Assembly (NCBI RefSeq): GCF_016134045.1
Contig: NZ_CP065915.1
Location: forward strand, 1,860,001 to 1,924,000
Direction of reading: 5' to 3'
Origin: Pelagovum pacificum
GTDB lineage: Bacteria; Pseudomonadota; Alphaproteobacteria; Rhodobacterales; Rhodobacteraceae
Length of the DNA stretch: 64,000 bases
Shown here: positions 26,333 to 34,715 of the stretch, one piece after another
Layout: each line of letters starts with the position of its first letter
Position numbering within the stretch: position 1 is the stretch's first letter
Notes under the pieces: model-generated
Seen by the model: only the letters and a program-made list of their open reading frames with translations
Told to the model about the DNA's origin: nothing
Databases searched by the model: none
Translations under genes and position numbers: made by a program

Positions 26333-27838
26333 CGGGCGCCCGGCGCGGGCCTGCCGACGGCCGATGCCGATCCCGATCATCGCCACCACCGCGGAAATGA
26401 CCGACAGAACCGACGCGGTCCACGCAACAGAGGCAAACGCCTCCACCATCGCGGCGTCGTGGCCGGGAGAGTCGGAGCGGATGCCATAGCTCGCCGGGCC
26501 GTCGGCGGCGGCATAGGCGCGGGCCACCACGGCGGACATGCCGGCGACCGCGATCAGGCCGGCGATGCGGCTGATGGCGTTGTTCACGCCCGATGCGATC
26601 CCGGTTTGTCCATCGTCCACCGAATGCATGATCGCCGACGAGATCGGCGCTACGACCATCGACATGCCGAGTCCCTGCAGCGCCATCGGGGGCAGCACGC
26701 CGAACCAGTAATCCATGCTCTCGACCGAACGGGCGAGCCACGCGTAGCCCACAGCGGCAAGGACCGAGCCGATCGCGATCGGGACACCGTGGCCGATCCG
26801 TTCCGCCATGCGGCCGAAGAAGCGGGAGAACAGCATCACGCAGATCGACAGCGGCGCGAAGGCGAAGGTGGCGTAGATCGCGGAGATGCCCCAGCCCGCG
26901 ATGACGAGCATCGGCAGGAAGAACAGGATCGCCGACAACCCGAAGTAAAGGCTGAAGGTGGAGACCTGTGCCGCCGAGAAGGCCGGCGAGGTGAACAGCA
27001 CGAGCGGCATCATGGGCGTGCGGCTGCGGTGCTCATGCAGGATGAAGGCCGCGACGGCGGCGGCGCCGAGGCCGCCGGTCCAGAACAGCTTGGCGTCGAT
27101 GCCACCGTGCTCCGCATGGGTCAGGGCCCAGGCCAGCGCACCGAGCCCGCCGCTCGCCAACAGCGCGCCGGTGATGTCGATCGGGTCGCCGGGGCGGGAG
27201 TTGTCTTCGTTGATGCCGACGCGGGTCAGCCAGATCGCGGCGACGCCGAGCGGCAGGTTGATCGCGAAGATCCAGCGCCACATGTCGTCCCCGCCAAGGG
27301 CGAGGGTCAGTCCGCCGATGACAGGCCCTGCGGCCGTCGTCACGGCAGAGGCTGCGGCCCATGTGCCGATGGCCGCGCCGCGCAGCTCCCTCGGGTAGGC
27401 GCGCGACAGGATGGCGAGCGAGCCCGGCACCATCAGCGCTGCTCCGACACCCTGGGCGAAGCGGGCGAGGATCAGGATTTCGGGCGAAGGCGCGAAGGCG
27501 CAGACCGCGGAGGTGACGACGAACAGCCCGATGCCCAGCGTGAAGACACGCGCCAGCCCGAAGCGGTCACCGAAGGCGCCACCCGTCAGGATCAGGGCCG
27601 ACAGCGTGACCATGTAGGCGTTGTTGATCCAGGTCGCCTGTCCGAGCGTCGCGCCGAGGGTCGTGCGCATCGCGGGGATGGCGATCGACACGACCGTGCC
27701 GTCGATGAACCCCATGGACGACGCAAGCACAGCGGCGATCAGGATCAACCGCCGCTTGGCCGGGTCGCAGAAGCCGGAAACGAAAACAGGCCCCGACTTT
27801 CGCGGGGCCTGTCCCTGGATGGGATCGGGCGTGTCCAA
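26318..27838 (-). CDS. MFS transporter, DHA2 (EmrB/QacA) family
   Basis: 506 residues, 14 predicted membrane helices. Family motifs: SMGFIDGTVVSIAIPAM (helix 1), WINNAYMVTLSALILTGGAFGDRFG (motif A region), FAQGVGAALMVPGSLAIL (motif B) and GTWAAASAVTTAAGPVIGG (motif C, antiporter). Members export drugs and metabolites by proton antiport. ATG 27838 lies 2 bases after the bactofilin stop, but a strong terminator hairpin (27783-27812) falls inside the first 20 codons, so the true start or expression mode is uncertain. No TolC/HlyD-type partner is adjacent. Confidence 0.85.
   Translation of the reverse strand: MDTPDPIQGQAPRKSGPVFVSGFCDPAKRRLILIAAVLASSMGFIDGTVVSIAIPAMRTTLGATLGQATWINNAYMVTLSALILTGGAFGDRFGLARVFTLGIGLFVVTSAVCAFAPSPEILILARFAQGVGAALMVPGSLAILSRAYPRELRGAAIGTWAAASAVTTAAGPVIGGLTLALGGDDMWRWIFAINLPLGVAAIWLTRVGINEDNSRPGDPIDITGALLASGGLGALAWALTHAEHGGIDAKLFWTGGLGAAAVAAFILHEHRSRTPMMPLVLFTSPAFSAAQVSTFSLYFGLSAILFFLPMLVIAGWGISAIYATFAFAPLSICVMLFSRFFGRMAERIGHGVPIAIGSVLAAVGYAWLARSVESMDYWFGVLPPMALQGLGMSMVVAPISSAIMHSVDDGQTGIASGVNNAISRIAGLIAVAGMSAVVARAYAAADGPASYGIRSDSPGHDAAMVEAFASVAWTASVLSVISAVVAMIGIGIGRRQARAGRPSGST
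27783..27812 (-). terminator. Rho-independent terminator of the M23-bactofilin operon, inside the MFS 5' end
   Basis: On the minus strand ACAGGCCCCG-CGAAAGT-CGGGGCCTGT is a perfect 10-bp stem with a 7-base loop, followed by TTTCGTTT. It lies 29 bases beyond the bactofilin stop and within codons 9-19 of the annotated MFS gene. Confidence 0.7.
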
Positions 27839-27840
27839 TG

Positions 27841-28338
27841 TCAGGCTTGGCCGCTGCTCGCCGGCTGCTGTTTCGGGGCCTGTTTGGACGAGTTGGAGCT
27901 CAGCGGATCGTCCTGACGCTGAACGGAGCCCTCGAAGTGGGCGCCACTCTCTATGGCGATGGTCTTGTGGATGATGTCACCCTCGACCCGTGCCGTGGAG
28001 GTCAGGCGCACTTTCAGGCCACGGACACGGCCCACGATGCGGCCGTTGACCACGACGTCGTCAGCGACGCATTCGCCCTTCACGGTGGCCCCTTCGCCGA
28101 CGGTCAGCAGGTGGGCACGGATATCACCGTCCACCTGGCCTTCGATCTGGATGTCGCCGGAGGTCTTGAGATTCCCGGTCACGTGGAGATCGGCGGACAG
28201 GACGGAGGCCGGCGGCTTGGTCTTCGGCGTGGAGGGCTTGTAGTCGCTCCCGACACTGGTCTGCGGTTTCGGAGCCTCTGGGGTGGAGCTTTCACCGGTC
28301 TTGTGGCCCGGCTCATTGATTTTGCTCTTAGAAAACAT
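27841..28338 (-). CDS. Bactofilin (polymer-forming cytoskeletal protein)
   Basis: 165 residues. A central DUF583 beta-helix of short repeats (VLSADLHVTGNLKTSGDIQIEGQVDGDIRAHLLTVGEGATVKGECVADDVVVNGRIVGRVRGLKVRL) is flanked by disordered N- and C-terminal tails rich in Ser, Pro, Lys and Gln. Bactofilins polymerise without nucleotide and scaffold peptidoglycan enzymes. Its start overlaps the end of the M23 peptidase gene by 11 bases. The pairing bactofilin-M23 is conserved in alphaproteobacteria and supports a shared role in cell shape. Confidence 0.92.
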   Translation of the reverse strand: MFSKSKINEPGHKTGESSTPEAPKPQTSVGSDYKPSTPKTKPPASVLSADLHVTGNLKTSGDIQIEGQVDGDIRAHLLTVGEGATVKGECVADDVVVNGRIVGRVRGLKVRLTSTARVEGDIIHKTIAIESGAHFEGSVQRQDDPLSSNSSKQAPKQQPASSGQA

Positions 28339-29623
28339 CTTGTCCCGCTCGTATGTAGGTCATGGGGTTCACGGGGCGACCGCCGACACGCACTTCGTAG
28401 TGCAGGTGGGGGCCGGTCGACCGTCCGGAATTGCCAATATCACCGATGTGCTCCCCGCGCGAGACCCTTTCACCGACGCTCACGAGAATTCTGTTCTGGT
28501 GGGCGTAGCGCGTCTCGATCCCGAACTCGTGCTGGATCTTGGTGAGGCGGCCGTAGCCCGAGGACCAGCCGGCGTGGGTCACGACACCGTCGGCGGTGGC
28601 ATAGATCGGCGTGCCGATCGGCGCGGCGAAGTCGGTGCCTTCGTGCATCCGGCCCCACCGCATCCCGAAGCCGGAGGTGAAGCGGAAGCTGTCCTTGACC
28701 GGCACGTCGAACGGCGCGCGCTCGGCGGCGATGCGGTAGATGTTGATCTCGTCGAGGCCGTTCAGGATGGCGTTGGCGCGGTCGGTGTCGGCATCGGAGC
28801 CGGACCCGCGGGTCGAGAAGGACAGGGGGGTCAGCGGACCGCCGGTGCCGGAGTAGCCGCGGCGCACGGTGGCGATCATGTCGTCGGGGTTCAGACCGGC
28901 CTGGCGGAACATCCGGTCGAGCGGTTCGACCGAGACCGTCATCGCTTCTTCGAGCTGACGGAAGATGACGTCGTTCTTTTCCTGCAGGAGGCGGAGCTCG
29001 AGCTCCATCTCGGCGGCATGCTCCAGCGCGAATTCCGCGTCGGCGGCAACCTGGTCGCGCTCATCGGCGGTATCGGCGAGCGCGGCGGCGAGAAGGTCGA
29101 CCGTGCCGTTCATCTCCTGCTCGACGGCGGAGCCGGGCATCCGGCCGTCGCCGCCTTCGATCTCGGCCACGAGGGTGTCGAGCTCTTCGCGCGCGTCTTC
29201 ACGTTCGTCCATGGTGCGACGCAGCGTGGCCTGGATCACGTCGATCCCGGTCTCGAGCTCGTTGCGGCGCGTCTCGGATTCGAGGAGCTGCGTCTGCATC
29301 ACGCTGATCTGGTCGAGAGCGGAGGCGAAGCGTTCCTGCGCGGCGACGGCCTCGTCGGCCCGCATGTCGCGCTCATCCGACATGGCGGAGAGGCGTTCTT
29401 CGTAGATCAGCTGGTCCCGCTGCGCCTGCGCGCGGAAGTTCCCGGCGCCGATGCTGTCCATGAGGAGGATCGCCGTGGCGATGATGGTCCACCCGACCAC
29501 CAACGTCGCGCCGGTCCAGGCCACGAGCTGAGTTTCCGACTTCAGGCGGATGAAACGCGTTTCATTGTCCGACCTGATAAACAGACGCCGCTCCGGAAAG
29601 CGGCGTTCGAGCGCGGTATGCAT
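28328..29623 (-). CDS. Membrane-anchored M23 peptidoglycan endopeptidase (LmdC-like)
   Basis: 431 residues from ATG 29623. A short basic cytoplasmic segment, one membrane helix (LVAWTGATLVVGWTIIATAILLM), a long coiled-coil region (about 80-245, many Glu/Arg heptads), then an M23 zinc domain: GMRWGRMHEGTDFAAPIGTPIYA (zinc His and Asp), GYGRLTKIQHEFGIETRYAHQN and GRSTGPHLHYEVRV (HxH). It would cut peptide cross-links in the periplasm under control of the cytoplasmic N-terminus, which in relatives contacts the bactofilin encoded next to it. Confidence 0.9.
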   Translation of the reverse strand: MHTALERRFPERRLFIRSDNETRFIRLKSETQLVAWTGATLVVGWTIIATAILLMDSIGAGNFRAQAQRDQLIYEERLSAMSDERDMRADEAVAAQERFASALDQISVMQTQLLESETRRNELETGIDVIQATLRRTMDEREDAREELDTLVAEIEGGDGRMPGSAVEQEMNGTVDLLAAALADTADERDQVAADAEFALEHAAEMELELRLLQEKNDVIFRQLEEAMTVSVEPLDRMFRQAGLNPDDMIATVRRGYSGTGGPLTPLSFSTRGSGSDADTDRANAILNGLDEINIYRIAAERAPFDVPVKDSFRFTSGFGMRWGRMHEGTDFAAPIGTPIYATADGVVTHAGWSSGYGRLTKIQHEFGIETRYAHQNRILVSVGERVSRGEHIGDIGNSGRSTGPHLHYEVRVGGRPVNPMTYIRAGQDVF

Positions 29624-30016
29624 CCGCTGTAAAATCCGTGATCTCACGATACTTATTCCCGTCCCAACCCCTCGCGTAGCCCGGCTTCCCGACCATGCTA
29701 CGCGGTTTTGGGGATAACCGGCGGGGATCTCTGTCGCAAGACTTTTGGGCAACAGTTCCGACCAGACCGGCGCTATGACGCCGGATAAGCAATAAACTGC
29801 CGAAACTGAACGCGTAATACCGGCAACCCAATGCCCGTTTCGCAGGCGAATCCGCCTTTCCGCTTGCGCTTCGTTTGTTTCGGGCCGTGGTCCGGGCCGC
29901 TTCAGAAGGCCGGGGCGGCTGTCTTGCGTGATGTCCCCCGCGGTCTGTTTCCAGTGGTCGCGGGGGCCTTGTCGCATGCCCGGGTTAACGTGGCGTGTAT
30001 GTCGCCGAAACCCGGA
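29624..30016. other. Intergenic region between M23 peptidase and LivM genes
   Basis: About 390 bases with no credible gene. It contains inverted repeats: CGCGTAGC (29673-29680) with GCTACGCG (29697-29704), CCGGCG-CTATGA-CGCCGG (29767-29784), and CCCCCGCG with CGCGGGGG (29935-29966). The last lies 51 bases beyond the livM stop and could end the minus-strand liv transcript, though without a U-run. The first lies in the presumed promoter region of the M23 operon and may be an operator. Confidence 0.45.
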
Positions 30017-31318
30017 TCATTGTTCGGGGACGAGCCCCCGTGGGCTGAACCTCAGCACCAGCAGCAGGATCAGCCCCATGGTCAACAGTCGCATGTGCGC
30101 CGCGGAATCGATCAGGTGTTCGGCGAACGCGCTGCCATCGGGCAGGACGGCGGCGATATTGGACAGCAGCCAGAAGCCGATCGGCTCCACCTCGACCCAA
30201 AGCCACCAGATCAGGATCCCGCCGAGCGCGGCACCGTAATTGTTGCCGGACCCGCCGACGATCACCATGACCCAGATGAGGAACGTGAAACGCAGCGGCT
30301 GGTAGGTGCCGGGCGTCAGCTGACCGTCGAGCGTCGTCATCATCGCGCCCGCGATGCCGCAGATCGCGGAGCCGAGGATGAAGACCTGCAGGTGCCGCCG
30401 GGTGACGTCCTTGCCCATCGCCTCCGCCGCCGTCTCGTTGTCGCGGATCGCGCGCATCATCCGACCCCAGGGGGAGTTCAGCGCGAGTTGCGCCAGCACG
30501 AGCAACAGGATCAGCACCGCCGCGAAAAGCAGCGCGTAGCCCGCTTTCACGTAGAGGGTTGAGGCGGTGATGACGTCGAAGCCCATCGAGGTCGCGCTGT
30601 CGACGAAGCCGGGATCGTTCTGCAGGTCGATCTCGTAGGGCACGGGGCGGGGCAGCCCGTTCACGTTCTTCACGCCACGGGCCAGCCAGTCCTCGTTCTT
30701 CAGGATCGCGATGATGATCTCGGCAATGCCGAGCGTCGCGATGGCGAGGTAGTCGGACCGCAGGCCGAGCGCGGTCTTGCCGATGATCCACGCGGCGCCG
30801 GCGGCGAGCAGCCCCCCGACCGGCCAGGCGAGGATGACCGGCAGGCCGAGCCCGCCAAGGAAGCCGGTCGCGGCGGGGCTCACCGCCTCGATCGCGTCGC
30901 GGGCGGGATAGAAGGCCATGCGGTAGACGATGAAGCCGACGACGATGACCGCGAGCGTCGCCCAGAACCGCAACGGTCCGGTCAGCCGCTTCTGCACCAG
31001 GATCGCCCCGGCCACCGTGGCCGCGCCGAGGACCATCGCCAGCATCATGCGCGGACCACCTGCCGACCATGCCTCGCCCACGGGCGAGACCGCGACCAGC
31101 ACCACCGCAAGCCCGCCGAGCGCGACGAAGCCCATCACGCCGACGTTGAACAGGCCGGCGAGGCCCCATTGCAGGTTCACGCCGAGCGACATGATCGCCG
31201 AGACGAGTCCCATGTTCAGGATCAGCAGCGCCGTGTTCCAGCCCTGCACGAAGCCCGTGCCGACCAGAAGTGCCGCGATGAGCGCGGAGAGAAGCGAGAT
31301 GCGAAGAGCGTTGCTCAT
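30017..31318 (-). CDS. livM: Branched-chain amino acid-type ABC transporter permease LivM
   Basis: 433 residues from the ATG overlapping the LivH stop (ATGA at 31318-31315). About nine or ten membrane helices; LivM signatures VGVMGFVALGGLAVVLV and SDYLAIATLGIAEIIIAILKNEDWLARG, the coupling-helix segment GRMMRAIRDNETAAEAMGKDVTRRHLQVFILGSAICGIAG, and FLIWVMVIVGGSGNNYGAALGG. It forms the transmembrane channel with LivH. The protein is longer than typical LivM because of an extra N-proximal hydrophobic segment. Substrate could be branched-chain amino acids, amides or other small compounds. Confidence 0.9.
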   Translation of the reverse strand: MSNALRISLLSALIAALLVGTGFVQGWNTALLILNMGLVSAIMSLGVNLQWGLAGLFNVGVMGFVALGGLAVVLVAVSPVGEAWSAGGPRMMLAMVLGAATVAGAILVQKRLTGPLRFWATLAVIVVGFIVYRMAFYPARDAIEAVSPAATGFLGGLGLPVILAWPVGGLLAAGAAWIIGKTALGLRSDYLAIATLGIAEIIIAILKNEDWLARGVKNVNGLPRPVPYEIDLQNDPGFVDSATSMGFDVITASTLYVKAGYALLFAAVLILLLVLAQLALNSPWGRMMRAIRDNETAAEAMGKDVTRRHLQVFILGSAICGIAGAMMTTLDGQLTPGTYQPLRFTFLIWVMVIVGGSGNNYGAALGGILIWWLWVEVEPIGFWLLSNIAAVLPDGSAFAEHLIDSAAHMRLLTMGLILLLVLRFSPRGLVPEQ

Positions 31319-32325
31319 ACCGATTGCCCCCGGAACAGACCCGTGGGCCGCACGAGCAGCACCACGATCAGGATGACGAAGGAGACCGCGAACTTGTAGT
31401 CGGTCGACAGCAGCTGGATCAGGCCATCCGGCTCCATGCTCTCGGGCATCAGGTAGCTCAGGACCTTCTTCAGCGGATAGGTGATGGTCACCTCGGCGAA
31501 GGCGATGATGAAGCCGCCCGCGATGGCCCCGAGCGGCGAGCCGAGGCCACCGACGATGGCGGAGGCGAAGATCGGCAGCAGCAGCTGGAAGTAGGTGAAG
31601 GGCTTGAAGCTCTTGTCGAGGCCGTAGAGCACACCGGCGATCGTGGCGAGCGCGGCGACGATCAGCCATGTCACGGTGACGACCTTCTCGGGGTTGATGC
31701 CCGACAGCAGCGCGAGGTCCTCGTTGTCGGAGAAGGCGCGCATCGACTTGCCCGTGCGGGTGCGCTGCAGGAACCAGAAGAGCAGGGCGACGACGATCAC
31801 CGCCGTCACCACGGTCAGCGCCTGCGAGGTCTTGATGGCGAGCCCCTCCTCGAGGCCCGTCATCTCGCGGAAGTCCCGCACCGAGATCAGGAAGCGCTCA
31901 CCGTCGGCGAAGTTCTGATCGTCGACGCCGATCACGAAGCGGACGAGGCCGTTATAGACGAACATGACCCCCATCGAGACGATCACCAGCACCACCGGCG
32001 CGGCGCGGCGGGCCCGGTAGAAGCGGTAGACCACCCGGTCGGTGCCAAGCAGCAACGCAGCCGCCACCGCGATCCCGACAGGAATGGCAAGCAGCGCCGT
32101 CGGAAGCGGACCGAGCGACACGCCGAGCGCCTGCAGCCACCACGTGAACAGGATCGTCGCCGCAGTGCCCGCCGCCATGCCGTCGGCATGGGCGAAGTTC
32201 GAGAACCGGAGGATCCCGTAGATCAGTGTCACGCCGAGCGCGCCGAGTGACAGCTGCGCGCCATAGGCCATCGCCGGGATGATGACGAAGTTCGCCAGCA
32301 CGATCAGGGCGTTGAGTGGATCCAT
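31315..32325 (-). CDS. livH: Branched-chain amino acid-type ABC transporter permease LivH
   Basis: 336 residues. Membrane protein with LivH features: QLSLGALGVTLIYGILRFSNFAHADGMAAGTAATIL at the N-terminus, the coupling region TGKSMRAFSDNEDLALLSGINPEKVVTVTWLIVAALATIAGVLYGL, and LPIFASAIVGGLGSPLGAIAGGFIIAFAEV. It pairs with LivM. The end overlaps the livM start by 4 bases. It is preceded after 22 bases by a small membrane-anchored protein gene, which is unusual for liv operons. Confidence 0.9.
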   Translation of the reverse strand: MDPLNALIVLANFVIIPAMAYGAQLSLGALGVTLIYGILRFSNFAHADGMAAGTAATILFTWWLQALGVSLGPLPTALLAIPVGIAVAAALLLGTDRVVYRFYRARRAAPVVLVIVSMGVMFVYNGLVRFVIGVDDQNFADGERFLISVRDFREMTGLEEGLAIKTSQALTVVTAVIVVALLFWFLQRTRTGKSMRAFSDNEDLALLSGINPEKVVTVTWLIVAALATIAGVLYGLDKSFKPFTYFQLLLPIFASAIVGGLGSPLGAIAGGFIIAFAEVTITYPLKKVLSYLMPESMEPDGLIQLLSTDYKFAVSFVILIVVLLVRPTGLFRGQSV

Positions 32326-32347
32326 CAGGCGGTGCCTCCTGTCGGTG

Positions 32348-32806
32348 TCATGCGGTCTCCGCGCGTTCGGTGAAATCTGTGCAGTGGCCGCGTCCGGTGC
32401 GGATCGCGGGGTTGGAGATCAGCGTCTCGCTGACCCGGTAGTCGAAGCTCTGGTCGTCCCTGAGGATCACGGTGCCGAAAAGCTCGATGCCGTCTTCCTC
32501 GCCGAGGGATTCGCTTATTTCGCTGACACCGTCGACGGGGACGACGCTCGCCTGCAGGTGCGGGCCTTCGGTCGGTCCCATGTAGGTGCGGCCGTAGTCG
32601 CCGTCCCGGATGATGGTGAAGGGCGCGGGCAAGTCCTGGCCACAGGCGCTGCCCTCGCAATAGTCCTCAAAGGTGCAATCGGCGTAGAGCGCGATCCGCT
32701 CCTCTTCCGGCGGCAGTCCGGGCCGGAACGTGTTGTAGAGCACCGCGCCGAAGATTGTCGCGATCACCAGCGGCAGCCCCACCGCAATTAGGCGGAGCAT
32801 GCTCAT
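32348..32806 (-). CDS. Small membrane-anchored periplasmic protein of unknown function
   Basis: 152 residues; not recognised. One N-terminal hydrophobic helix (RLIAVGLPLVIATIFGAVLY) without a clear cleavage site, then an acidic extracytoplasmic domain with four Cys, three of them clustered (DCTFEDYCEGSACGQD), a central beta-rich part (YMGPTEGPHLQASVVPVDG) and a fourth Cys near the end (GHCTDF). Two disulfides are plausible. It sits between livF and livH on the same strand, so it is probably co-expressed with the transporter. Confidence 0.7.
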   Translation of the reverse strand: MSMLRLIAVGLPLVIATIFGAVLYNTFRPGLPPEEERIALYADCTFEDYCEGSACGQDLPAPFTIIRDGDYGRTYMGPTEGPHLQASVVPVDGVSEISESLGEEDGIELFGTVILRDDQSFDYRVSETLISNPAIRTGRGHCTDFTERAETA

Positions 32807-32836
32807 GGCGCCACCGGGAGGAAATTGGGGCTCATG

Positions 32837-33655
32837 TCACCCACCGAGGAACGACTTGCGGACTTCCTCGTCCGCCAGAAGCTCGCGCCCGGTGCCGGTG
32901 AAGGCGTTGCGGCCCTGCACGAGGACATATCCCTTGTCCGCGATCTCGAGCGCCTGGCGCGCGTTCTGTTCGACCATCAGGATCGGAATGCCGGTGCGGC
33001 TGACCTCGATGATGCGGTCGAACAGCTCGTCCATCACGATGGGCGAGACGCCGGCGGTCGGCTCGTCCAGCATCAGCACCTTCGGTTTGGTCATGAGCGC
33101 GCGGCCCACGGCGACCTGCTGGCGCTGACCGCCCGACAGCTCGCCCGCCGGCTGGCGGCGCTTGTCGCGCAGGATCGGGAACAGGTCGTAGATCTGCTCC
33201 ATCGTCGGACGGAAATCGTCGCGCCGGATGAAGGCGCCCATCTCGAGGTTTTCCTCGACGGAGAGGGAGGCGAAGATGTTGCGCACCTGCGGCACGAAGC
33301 CCATGCCCTTGGCGACCCGCGCCTGCGGGGTCAGGGTGGAGATGTCCTCTCCGTCCAACATGACGTGGCCCTGCCGCAGGTTGAGCATTCCGAAGACGGC
33401 CTTCATGGCAGTCGACTTGCCGGCGCCGTTCGGGCCGACGATGACTGCGATCTCGCCCTTCTCCACTGCAACCGTGCAGTCGTGGAGGATGTCGGCGCCC
33501 TTGCCGTAGCCGCCCGTCATGCCGACCCCGGCGAGGTAGGCGGTCTCGGTCGAGGGCGACGGCGTGCCTGCGCTGCCCGGTGTCAGCTCGCCGCGCCCGT
33601 GCGGGTTGGCGATGGAGCGGTCCTTGTTGCCGCGGTCGGAATAGGCGTCCGTCAC
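32837..33655 (-). CDS. livF: Branched-chain amino acid-type ABC transporter ATPase LivF
   Basis: 272 residues from GTG 33655, chosen because AAGGAGG stands just upstream and the GTG overlaps the preceding stop (GTGA). ABC ATPase motifs: Walker A GPNGAGKST, Q-loop VPQVRNIFASLSVEENLEMG, signature LSGGQRQQVAVGRAL, Walker B VLMLDEPTAGVSP, and H-loop region replaced in LivF style by VEQNARQAL. An N-terminal extension of about 35 residues rich in polar residues precedes the core, longer than most LivF proteins. It powers transport together with LivG. Confidence 0.92.
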   Translation of the reverse strand: MTDAYSDRGNKDRSIANPHGRGELTPGSAGTPSPSTETAYLAGVGMTGGYGKGADILHDCTVAVEKGEIAVIVGPNGAGKSTAMKAVFGMLNLRQGHVMLDGEDISTLTPQARVAKGMGFVPQVRNIFASLSVEENLEMGAFIRRDDFRPTMEQIYDLFPILRDKRRQPAGELSGGQRQQVAVGRALMTKPKVLMLDEPTAGVSPIVMDELFDRIIEVSRTGIPILMVEQNARQALEIADKGYVLVQGRNAFTGTGRELLADEEVRKSFLGG

Positions 33656-34146
33656 GGGACCTCCTTCAGAGCGTCGAGGGCGGAGAAATGGGCGTCCGCC
33701 TGCATGTCTGTAAGCGTGGCGGCATATTCCGAGGTCACGAGCGCCCACGTGCCGCCGCCGATGAAGTAGACCGTCACGAGGGCGAGAACGTTCTCGCCGC
33801 TCTCGGGGTAGAAGAACACGCCCGTGGTGGCCGGAACAGCGTCCCCGAGGCCGGGGGCGAACTCCACCATTTCGCCGTTCGTCGTAACGGCGAATTGTTC
33901 GAGCAGCTCGATCCGGCGCTCCGCCGAGGGTTCGCCCTCGACATAATCGAGCGGCAGAAGCTGCATCTCGATCTCGTCGTTGGCCCAGGTCCAGCCGCCG
34001 TATTCCGGGTTTGGCCGTGGCGCGACACCGGCCCAGGGGGCGACGTCGGGGCAGAACTCCACGGTCTGTGAAATCGGCGAACAGGTCTGCGCTTGCGCGG
34101 CGCCGGCAAGGCCGAGCGACAGGACCAGAGCAAGCAGCCGCGTCAT
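33652..34146 (-). CDS. Small exported protein, third member of a tandem paralogous trio
   Basis: 164 residues; no family recognised. Signal peptide MTRLLALVLSLGLAGAAQAQ, then a Cys pair TCSPISQTVEFC at the mature N-terminus with the same C-x8-FC pattern as the two upstream neighbours, followed by an acidic region and a C-terminal helix (MQADAHFSALDALKEV) resembling theirs. Start ATG 34146 overlaps the preceding stop (ATGA) and its own stop overlaps livF (GTGA). A periplasmic partner of the transporter is a reasonable guess; nothing in the sequence proves it. Confidence 0.75.
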   Translation of the reverse strand: MTRLLALVLSLGLAGAAQAQTCSPISQTVEFCPDVAPWAGVAPRPNPEYGGWTWANDEIEMQLLPLDYVEGEPSAERRIELLEQFAVTTNGEMVEFAPGLGDAVPATTGVFFYPESGENVLALVTVYFIGGGTWALVTSEYAATLTDMQADAHFSALDALKEVP

Positions 34147-34715
34147 TGCCCGGCCTCCGTCTTCAGCGGTCGACCTTCGCCACCCGGCCCGAGGCCGAGG
34201 TCGTTCGCCTCGACCGGTGGCAGCGAGATCGCGGCGAGCACGCGGTCGTGAAACGCGCGGTGCGCCTCGGTGAATTCCGCGTCCTGCGCATAGGTCTGCA
34301 CATAGAGACCAAAGCCGTCGCCAAGCGCGAGCGTGTCCGCGACCGTCGTCGGCACACCGTCGCGGTCGAACTCGAACACCACCTGCTCCGCCGGGCGGTC
34401 GGGCAGGGCGATCCGATCCTCCTTCAGCACCGGCAGGCCATCGTCGAAGCCCCGCTGGCGGGCGAGGTAGTCGTTCAGGATCGGCCGCATCAGCGCGGGG
34501 TCGGCGTAGGGCACGGCAGAAAGCGGCGCGACTTCCAGCACGACCCCGAATTCTTCGCCGAAGTAACGGGTCGGTCCGGTCTCCTGCGGGGCGCCGACCG
34601 GCTCCACACCGGCGGCGACGTAGCAGAAGCGGACCTGCTCGGGAAAACTGTCGCAGCCCTCCGCGGCGTGAGCGGTCGGCGCGGCGAGAAGTGCGAAGAG
34701 GAGCGCGGTGCGCAT
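34143..34715 (-). CDS. Small exported protein, second member of the tandem trio
   Basis: 190 residues from ATG 34715 (GTG 34718 is the alternative); unrecognised family. Signal peptide RTALLFALLAAPTAHAA, mature start EGCDSFPEQVRFC with the shared Cys pair, then segments alignable by eye with the first member: MRPILNDYLARQ against LRAPLNDMAEQ, LPVLKEDR against VPLIEDR, and HRAFHDRVLAAIS against HALLHDDALRALE. The C-terminal tail (about 20 residues, Gly/Glu-rich) is unique. TGATG overlap with the preceding gene and ATGA overlap with the next. Confidence 0.75.
   Translation of the reverse strand: MRTALLFALLAAPTAHAAEGCDSFPEQVRFCYVAAGVEPVGAPQETGPTRYFGEEFGVVLEVAPLSAVPYADPALMRPILNDYLARQRGFDDGLPVLKEDRIALPDRPAEQVVFEFDRDGVPTTVADTLALGDGFGLYVQTYAQDAEFTEAHRAFHDRVLAAISLPPVEANDLGLGPGGEGRPLKTEAGQ

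Noticed and set aside
26459..27916. A 485-codon open frame on the plus strand opposite the MFS gene
   Set aside because: The translation is dominated by Arg, Gly, Asp and Gln without hydrophobic core, while the opposite strand encodes a clear 14-helix transporter.
30017..31669. Longer LivM with about 117 extra N-terminal residues
   Set aside because: The extension is a frame running under livH. The ATG at 31318 overlaps the livH stop and starts a normal LivM.
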